Origin: Io17-Chloro-G2 sp963663135
GTDB lineage: Bacteria > Chloroflexota > Dehalococcoidia > Lucifugimonadales > UBA3495
DNA length: 64,000 nt
Assembly (NCBI GenBank): GCA_963663135.2
Contig: CAXXRM010000005.1
Span: forward strand, 434,001-498,000
Direction: 5' to 3'
Under the pieces are notes generated by a model, which saw only the letters and a list, made by a program, of their open reading frames with translations, did no database searches and had not been told where the DNA came from. Each line of letters starts with the position of its first letter. Within the stretch, counting starts at the first letter, position 1. Both the position numbers and the translations under genes were made by a program. This document shows positions 59,474-64,000 of the stretch, piece by piece.

Positions 59474-60450
59474 GCCAGTCTCCAGCAGGTAGCGAGGTGA
59501 TTGGGGCCAGCGCGCAGCGGAACCGGGGTTTCCTTGAGGCACCGGTCGAACACATAGGGGCAGCGAGGCGCAAAGCTGCATCCTTCGGGCAGTTGGTCCA
59601 ATGCGGGGGGCTGACCCTCTATGGAATACAAGAAGTCAACATCCTCATCCACGTCGGGCACCGACCGCATCAAGGCCTCCGTGTACGGGTGGGCCGGTTC
59701 GTTGAATAGGTCGCGAGTATTGGAGGACTCCACGACGCGCCCGGCGTACATGACGATAACTTTGTCGCACATCTTGGCGACGATCCCAAAGTCGTGGGTG
59801 ATGAATATGATAGCCAGACCTGTTTCCCGCTGAATTCCCTTGAGTAACTGGAGGTATTGGTATTGAATCGTGGCGTCCAGGGAAGTGGTGGCCTCGTCTG
59901 CGATCAGCACCTTGGGAGTCCCCGACATCGCGATGGCTCCCACGACCCGCTGGCGCATCCCACCGCTCATCTGGTGGGGGTAGTCTCGGAGCCTGGTCTC
60001 GGGTGAGGCTATCTTCACCTGCTGCAACAGTTTCAGGGCTCGCGCCCTCAACCCACTGGAGGTTCCGCTGGAATGTTGCCGGAGGGTCTCGAACACCTGG
60101 TTGCCAACGGTGAACAGCGGGTTCAGGGAGGTCATTGGGTCCTGGAGTATCATGCCCAACTCCCGCCCGCGGATGGCCTGCATTTCCTGGGAGGACTTGG
60201 TTAACAGGTCCTCCCCTTCCAGCAGAACTCTTCCACCCACGGTTCGCCCCGCGGGCTTGGGCACGAGCCCCATAATGGACAGAGCGGTTATGCTTTTGCC
60301 GCAGCCCGATTCCCCCGCTATCCCCAGGGTCTCGCCCGGTTCCAGGGTAAAGCTCACCCCGTCTACGGCCTTGACCACCCCGGTGCGGGTGAAGAAGTAC
60401 GTCTTCAGGTCCTGTACGTCGAGCAGGGGAGTTTCGGTCACTGGTGTCAC
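59470..60450 (-). CDS. Peptide-type ABC transporter ATP-binding protein (DppD/OppD-like)
   Basis: The second ATPase of the importer, 326 residues from GTG 60450. Walker A is GESGCGKSIT, the signature is QMSGGMRQRVVGAIAM, Walker B is VLIADEATTSLD and the C-terminal region has CSFAPRCPYVFDRC. The start is set 5 bp after the upstream permease stop; GTG 60441 is an alternative, and the frame to 60507 overlaps the permease. It pairs with the downstream ATPase as a heterodimer. Confidence 0.9.
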   Translation of the reverse strand: MTPVTETPLLDVQDLKTYFFTRTGVVKAVDGVSFTLEPGETLGIAGESGCGKSITALSIMGLVPKPAGRTVGGRVLLEGEDLLTKSSQEMQAIRGRELGMILQDPMTSLNPLFTVGNQVFETLRQHSSGTSSGLRARALKLLQQVKIASPETRLRDYPHQMSGGMRQRVVGAIAMSGTPKVLIADEATTSLDATIQYQYLQLLKGIQRETGLAIIFITHDFGIVAKMCDKVIVMYAGRVVESSNTRDLFNEPAHPYTEALMRSVPDVDEDVDFLYSIEGQPPALDQLPEGCSFAPRCPYVFDRCLKETPVPLRAGPNHLATCWRLA

Positions 60451-60457
60451 CGTCCGG

Positions 60458-61342
60458 TTATGCCCGGCGCATCTTGGGGTCCAAGTAGTCCCGCATCCAG
60501 TCCCCAAAGAAGTTGAAACATAGGACTACGCCGGTTATGGCCAATCCGGGTAGTAGGGCCAACCACCACAAGTCAAGTATGACTTCTTTGCCCTCTGAGA
60601 CCATGATGCCCCAGGCGGGAGAGCCGACCGGCAGACCCAGGCCCAGGAAGCTGAGGGATGCCTCCAACAGGATAACCTGTCCCACTCTCAGGCTGGTCAG
60701 TACCATCAGAACGTTGACGGTGTTGGGCAATATGTGACGCCATACAATGAGCCACCCGGGCACGCCGGCAATCTTGGCGAGCGTGACGTAATCCAACTCC
60801 TTTAAGTAGAGCACTTCGCCGCGAATCATACGGGCGTACCGGTCCCAAACCCCAAGGGCCACCGCCAAGATTATAATCTGCATTCCAGGGCCAAGAAATA
60901 TGAAGAGGATCATGGCCACCAGGACGGTGGGAAATCCTAAGGAACAATCAGTTGTCCGCATGATAAGCGCGTCAACCCACCCGCCCCGATAGCCGGATAC
61001 TAAGCCGAGCACTGTGCCGAAGGCGGTCCCCACTGTCAGGGCTACGGCAGCCATGAACAGGGCAGAGCGGGCGCCGTAGATCAGGCGGCTCAACATGTCC
61101 CGCCCCATGATGTCGGTGCCCAAGGGGAAGCTAAGGTTCTCAAAGGGGGCCTGCCTGGCCTCCAGCATTTGTATCCGAGTAGGGTCGTGAGGTGCAAGCA
61201 ATGGGGCAAAAAGGGCGCACGCCACCAAAACGGTCACGATGATGAGAGACACCCAAGGCAGTCGTCGCGCCCCTGCTCCCGATACGCTTGTTCCCCTCAA
61301 CCAATTGGTTCCGGCTCTAGCCACACTCGCGACTGTTGCCAT
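60458..61342 (-). CDS. Peptide-type ABC transporter permease (DppC-like)
   Basis: A 294-residue inner-membrane permease with an N-terminal helix, the FPLGTDIMGRDMLSRLIYGAR motif that defines the DppC/OppC group, about six helices and the EAA loop around LAKIAGVPGWLIVWRHILPNT. ATG 61342 follows AGAGGAGC. It lies 12 bp after the DppB-like gene. Confidence 0.93.
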   Translation of the reverse strand: MATVASVARAGTNWLRGTSVSGAGARRLPWVSLIIVTVLVACALFAPLLAPHDPTRIQMLEARQAPFENLSFPLGTDIMGRDMLSRLIYGARSALFMAAVALTVGTAFGTVLGLVSGYRGGWVDALIMRTTDCSLGFPTVLVAMILFIFLGPGMQIIILAVALGVWDRYARMIRGEVLYLKELDYVTLAKIAGVPGWLIVWRHILPNTVNVLMVLTSLRVGQVILLEASLSFLGLGLPVGSPAWGIMVSEGKEVILDLWWLALLPGLAITGVVLCFNFFGDWMRDYLDPKMRRA

Positions 61343-61354
61343 GGTTGCTCCTCT

Positions 61355-62278
61355 CTACCCGTACCGTATCCTAGGGTTGATGTAGACGTAAAGAATGTCC
61401 ACGACCAGAGCGCTCACGATGTAGAGGGTCCCGGCCGCCAAAACCGCCGCCTCGACCACCGGGAAGTCCCTCCGTTGGATGCCCTCAAGCAGCAGGCGTC
61501 CGATGCCTGGCCAGGCGAATACCACCTCAATTACGACCGAGCCGTTCAACAACCCCGCTAGGCTTAACCCGCCAAAGGTTAGGGCCGGGATCGCGGCGTT
61601 TTTCAGGGCGTGTTTGTAGATGACCAGCCGCTCGGGCAACCCCTTGACCCGGGCGAACTTAACGTATTCGCTGTCCAGGACGTCCAGCATGCTGGAGCGC
61701 ACCAAGCGGGTCATACCCGCCATCCCGGCCGTACCCAGCACGAAGGCGGGCAGGATAAGATGCTCGGGGCCGCCCCGTCCGAAGGTGGGAAGCCACCCCA
61801 ATATTGCCCCGAACAACAGGATTAACATTATGGCCACCCAGAAATTTGGGGTGGCAATACCTATTACGGCGAAGAACTTGCCAAAAAGGTCTATCAGGGT
61901 ATCCCGTTTCACCGCGGAAAGGATGCCAAGTGCGACGCCTACTATTATCTCCAGTGCGAATGCGGCAGCGGCGAGTTGGACGGTTGCCGGGAAGCGTTCG
62001 AATAGGGACTCTCGGGCCGGCTTCTGGTTGATGGTCGATTTCCCAAAATCGGCTCTGATGATTCGGCTCAGGAAGTACCCATATTGCACCATTATGGGCT
62101 TGTCCAGGCCCATTTCCTTCTTCAGGGACTCGTATTGTTCCTTCTCCCCTTCCCCTTCAACGCCGATCAAGTAAAGGGCCGGGTCCCCGGTGGAGTGCAC
62201 GGCCAGAAACACTGCCAGGCTAAGGGCTAGCAGCGTGAATATGGCCTGGAACACCCGTCTGATAATGTACCGCTGCAC
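61355..62278 (-). CDS. Peptide-type ABC transporter permease (DppB-like)
   Basis: A 307-residue permease. RYIIRRVFQAIFTLLALSLAVFLAVH is the first helix, then the periplasmic EMGLDKPIMVQYGYFLSRI segment and the EAA loop near FARVKGLPERLVIYKHALKNA, followed by VIEVVFAWPGIGRLLLEGI. GTG 62278 follows a GGGTGA stretch. With the DppC-like protein it forms the membrane channel of the importer. Confidence 0.93.
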   Translation of the reverse strand: MQRYIIRRVFQAIFTLLALSLAVFLAVHSTGDPALYLIGVEGEGEKEQYESLKKEMGLDKPIMVQYGYFLSRIIRADFGKSTINQKPARESLFERFPATVQLAAAAFALEIIVGVALGILSAVKRDTLIDLFGKFFAVIGIATPNFWVAIMLILLFGAILGWLPTFGRGGPEHLILPAFVLGTAGMAGMTRLVRSSMLDVLDSEYVKFARVKGLPERLVIYKHALKNAAIPALTFGGLSLAGLLNGSVVIEVVFAWPGIGRLLLEGIQRRDFPVVEAAVLAAGTLYIVSALVVDILYVYINPRIRYG

Positions 62279-62353
62279 TTTTTCACCCGTTCCTTGGCGC
62301 GGCCCAAATTCGCCTCGAGAGCACCAGGGCTTACTTCCCTATCCGATAACTCC

Positions 62354-62389
62354 AGCCGTCCGGTAGCACTCGGGGGCTGCCGGACAGCT
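62354..62389. other. Hairpin between the binding-protein and permease genes
   Basis: agccgtccggtagc (62354-62367) and ggctgccggacagct (62375-62389) form a long, slightly imperfect stem without a T-run. Such hairpins often protect the 3' end of the abundant binding-protein mRNA in importer operons. Confidence 0.5.
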
Positions 62390-62415
62390 CTAGGTTTAGC
62401 CGAGGCTCAGCTACT

Positions 62416-64000
62416 TTAAGGGGCCAAGGTTATTGTATGAAGGGCCGAGAAGTGCCGTTTCAGGGAATACGGTTCCCACGTCAAGACACGCTTCCCCACT
62501 CCAAATGGCACGTTTACATATCCCGGAAGGATATAGTGTGTCTCCTCTTGCAGGTCTAGGAGCAGCGGTCTGAAGGCTGCCATCCGCTCATCCCTATCCA
62601 CTATCGAAGTCAGCTTCCGCACTCTTGCCAAAAGTTCCGGGTCATCGGTAGCGCGCCATGAACTCTCCGGATCGCCCCACCGGGCATCCAGCGTATCGGT
62701 TGGGTCCAATGGGACACTAGCTTCACGCCACCACATTTGGCCATCCAATTCAAGATTGACGCGCTTCTGGGCAATGGCGGCGTGCTCTCCCACTAGAACC
62801 TCTACGGGTATTCCCAACTCCCTTCGCCAGAAGTCGGCGACGAGTTGGGCCGACTCTATTAGCAAGGGCGCCACTGCGGCGGGACGGGTGTGAATGACCA
62901 GTTTCTCAAATCCTTCCCCACCAGGATACCCTGCTTCCGCCAACAGGGACCTGGCTTTGTCCGCGTCGAAGGACCGCGGGTGAAGCTCGGGGAAATAGGC
63001 CCAGGTGCCTGGTTGGTTATCGTACCAACCACTTATTTCGAACACGTCGGGCCCCCAGAGAGTATCCCGGAGCAATTGCTTAGGTGTTGCATAGTCCAGT
63101 GCCTGGCGTACCCGCTTGTCCCTGCAAGGGTAATTCGATCCGGGACGGTCACACCCAAAGAACCACCCAACAATGACAGCGCCAGACTGGGCGAACACTA
63201 AACGTCCGCCTGCGCCCTCAATCCGTTTCCTGCTGGCCAGGCTAACCGGAATAATATCCGCATCCCCAGCCTCCAGGGCCGCCACCCTGGTAGCCTCTTC
63301 GGGCACCAGGAACATGTCCAAGTATTGAAACTTCACCCTCTGGTCTTCAGGGAGGCCGTAGGCGGGCTGGTAGTAGTAATCGTCAAATCGCTCGAACTCC
63401 AGCGAGTAGGCCGGAGTGTGCTTGACCATCCTCATCTTTCCCGCTGCAACGGGGTCCCTGTCGTAGGCCGCCGCGGCCTCCTCGTCCCATATTTTGTCCC
63501 GCTTGGGGACCATGTGGTACCAGCCCGTACTCGCTTCAGAAAAATCCTCTATGAGCGAGGGCAACGGTTCTATGCCGGTCAGACTAACTTCGTTGGGAGC
63601 GCTCAGCACCACGCTCTCCATGGCGGCGGACAACCTTCTAGGGGCGCCGCGTAGAGGGACGCCCGCCTCTATGGCCTCCGGGCTCATGGTATGTGCCAGC
63701 GTCCACCGCACGTCCTCGGCTGTCAAGTCGGAGCCGTCTTGGAACTTGACACCCTCTCTTATGGTGTAAGTCAAGGTACGGCCGTCGGGGGAAACCCGCC
63801 ATGCCGTGGCGATACCGGGCAGCAGCTCGTTCTTGTTGTTCGTCCCGCTCAGGTATCCGCCCATAATCCGGCCGATGTGGGCATTGCCCCCTGACCCGAT
63901 AGCCCGCACGAAGCGCTCGTTGCCGAAAGTCCCCGTTAGCAAAATGAGCTTGCCGGGATGCACCACGGCCTCGACGGGCTTTTCCATAGGAACTGGGGTG
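62416..64000 (-). CDS. ABC transporter substrate-binding protein (family 5), 5' end outside window
   Basis: The binding protein of the importer, first gene of the operon. At least 527 residues are visible. ATAWRVSPDGRTLTYTIREGVKFQDG and LTAEDVRWTLAH are typical of SBP_bac_5. The frame stays open to the window edge, and the codons before Met at 63987 read T-P-V-P, the kind of Pro-rich linker that follows a lipobox, so the signal peptide lies beyond position 64000. It is only distantly related to the lipoproteins at 4245 and 6460. Confidence 0.9.
   Translation of the reverse strand, partial: TPVPMEKPVEAVVHPGKLILLTGTFGNERFVRAIGSGGNAHIGRIMGGYLSGTNNKNELLPGIATAWRVSPDGRTLTYTIREGVKFQDGSDLTAEDVRWTLAHTMSPEAIEAGVPLRGAPRRLSAAMESVVLSAPNEVSLTGIEPLPSLIEDFSEASTGWYHMVPKRDKIWDEEAAAAYDRDPVAAGKMRMVKHTPAYSLEFERFDDYYYQPAYGLPEDQRVKFQYLDMFLVPEEATRVAALEAGDADIIPVSLASRKRIEGAGGRLVFAQSGAVIVGWFFGCDRPGSNYPCRDKRVRQALDYATPKQLLRDTLWGPDVFEISGWYDNQPGTWAYFPELHPRSFDADKARSLLAEAGYPGGEGFEKLVIHTRPAAVAPLLIESAQLVADFWRRELGIPVEVLVGEHAAIAQKRVNLELDGQMWWREASVPLDPTDTLDARWGDPESSWRATDDPELLARVRKLTSIVDRDERMAAFRPLLLDLQEETHYILPGYVNVPFGVGKRVLTWEPYSLKRHFSALHTITLAP

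Noticed and set aside
1..64000. tRNA, rRNA or other structured RNA genes
   Set aside because: No T-loop GGTTCGAATCC-type sequence followed by a fitting acceptor stem was found by eye on either strand. A covariance-model scan would be decisive.

Overview
The window is a GC-rich bacterial chromosome segment, roughly 60% GC by eye. Its content suggests a Chloroflexota bacterium of the Dehalococcoidia/SAR202 kind: many amidohydrolase-2 proteins, alpha/beta hydrolases, a luciferase-like flavin monooxygenase, family-5 substrate-binding lipoproteins without their own permeases, and a ubiD-ubiA-ubiX-ubiE block of the kind used late in futalosine menaquinone synthesis. This assignment is inference from gene content. 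There is no rRNA, tRNA or other phylogenetic marker RNA in the window.

Layout. 0.2-3.9 kb: two amidohydrolases and a zinc alcohol dehydrogenase. 4.2-11 kb: two near-identical substrate-binding lipoproteins, a DUF1800 protein and an NHL beta-propeller; a decayed remnant of a second DUF1800 gene shows that the lipoprotein-DUF1800 pair was duplicated in tandem. 11.5-18.5 kb: an MFS exporter, an Asp/Glu-racemase-superfamily enzyme, an imidazolonepropionase-like amidohydrolase, an amidase and an aldo/keto reductase. 18.6-21.8 kb: remains of ISAs1 and IS701 transposases around an extended isoaspartyl methyltransferase and a HEPN-like protein. 22-30.7 kb: catabolic enzymes (VOC, dienelactone hydrolase, two alpha/beta hydrolases, amidohydrolase, cupin, flavin monooxygenase, a dihydroxyphthalate-decarboxylase-like binding protein). 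31-32.3 kb: an unknown protein partly built from a dispersed repeat. 32.5-35.3 kb: a two-subunit TPP decarboxylase followed by a thioredoxin/NHL protein whose reading frame crosses a TGA, best read as selenocysteine. 35.3-41.4 kb: prfA-prmC and the ubiD-ubiA-ubiX-ubiE quinone cluster. 42.3-46.7 kb: modABC with a divergent molybdate-type regulator. 47.4-53.5 kb: a five-gene operon alaX-macrodomain-hyuA-lmbE-hyuB. 54-57 kb: dnaN and an orphan eutA. 57.1-64 kb: an MFS transporter and a complete peptide-type ABC importer whose binding protein runs off the right edge.

The most striking observation is the candidate selenoprotein at 33779-35263. The family's C-C-I-N-C motif is encoded as Cys-TGA-Ile-Asn-Cys, and a 7-bp hairpin with an AGTT loop lies 25 nt beyond the TGA, where a bacterial SECIS should be. 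The second theme is a dispersed family of REP-like palindromes arranged in inverted pairs, with interiors that occur in both orientations. It occupies most of the larger intergenic gaps. No CRISPR array and no intact transposase were seen.
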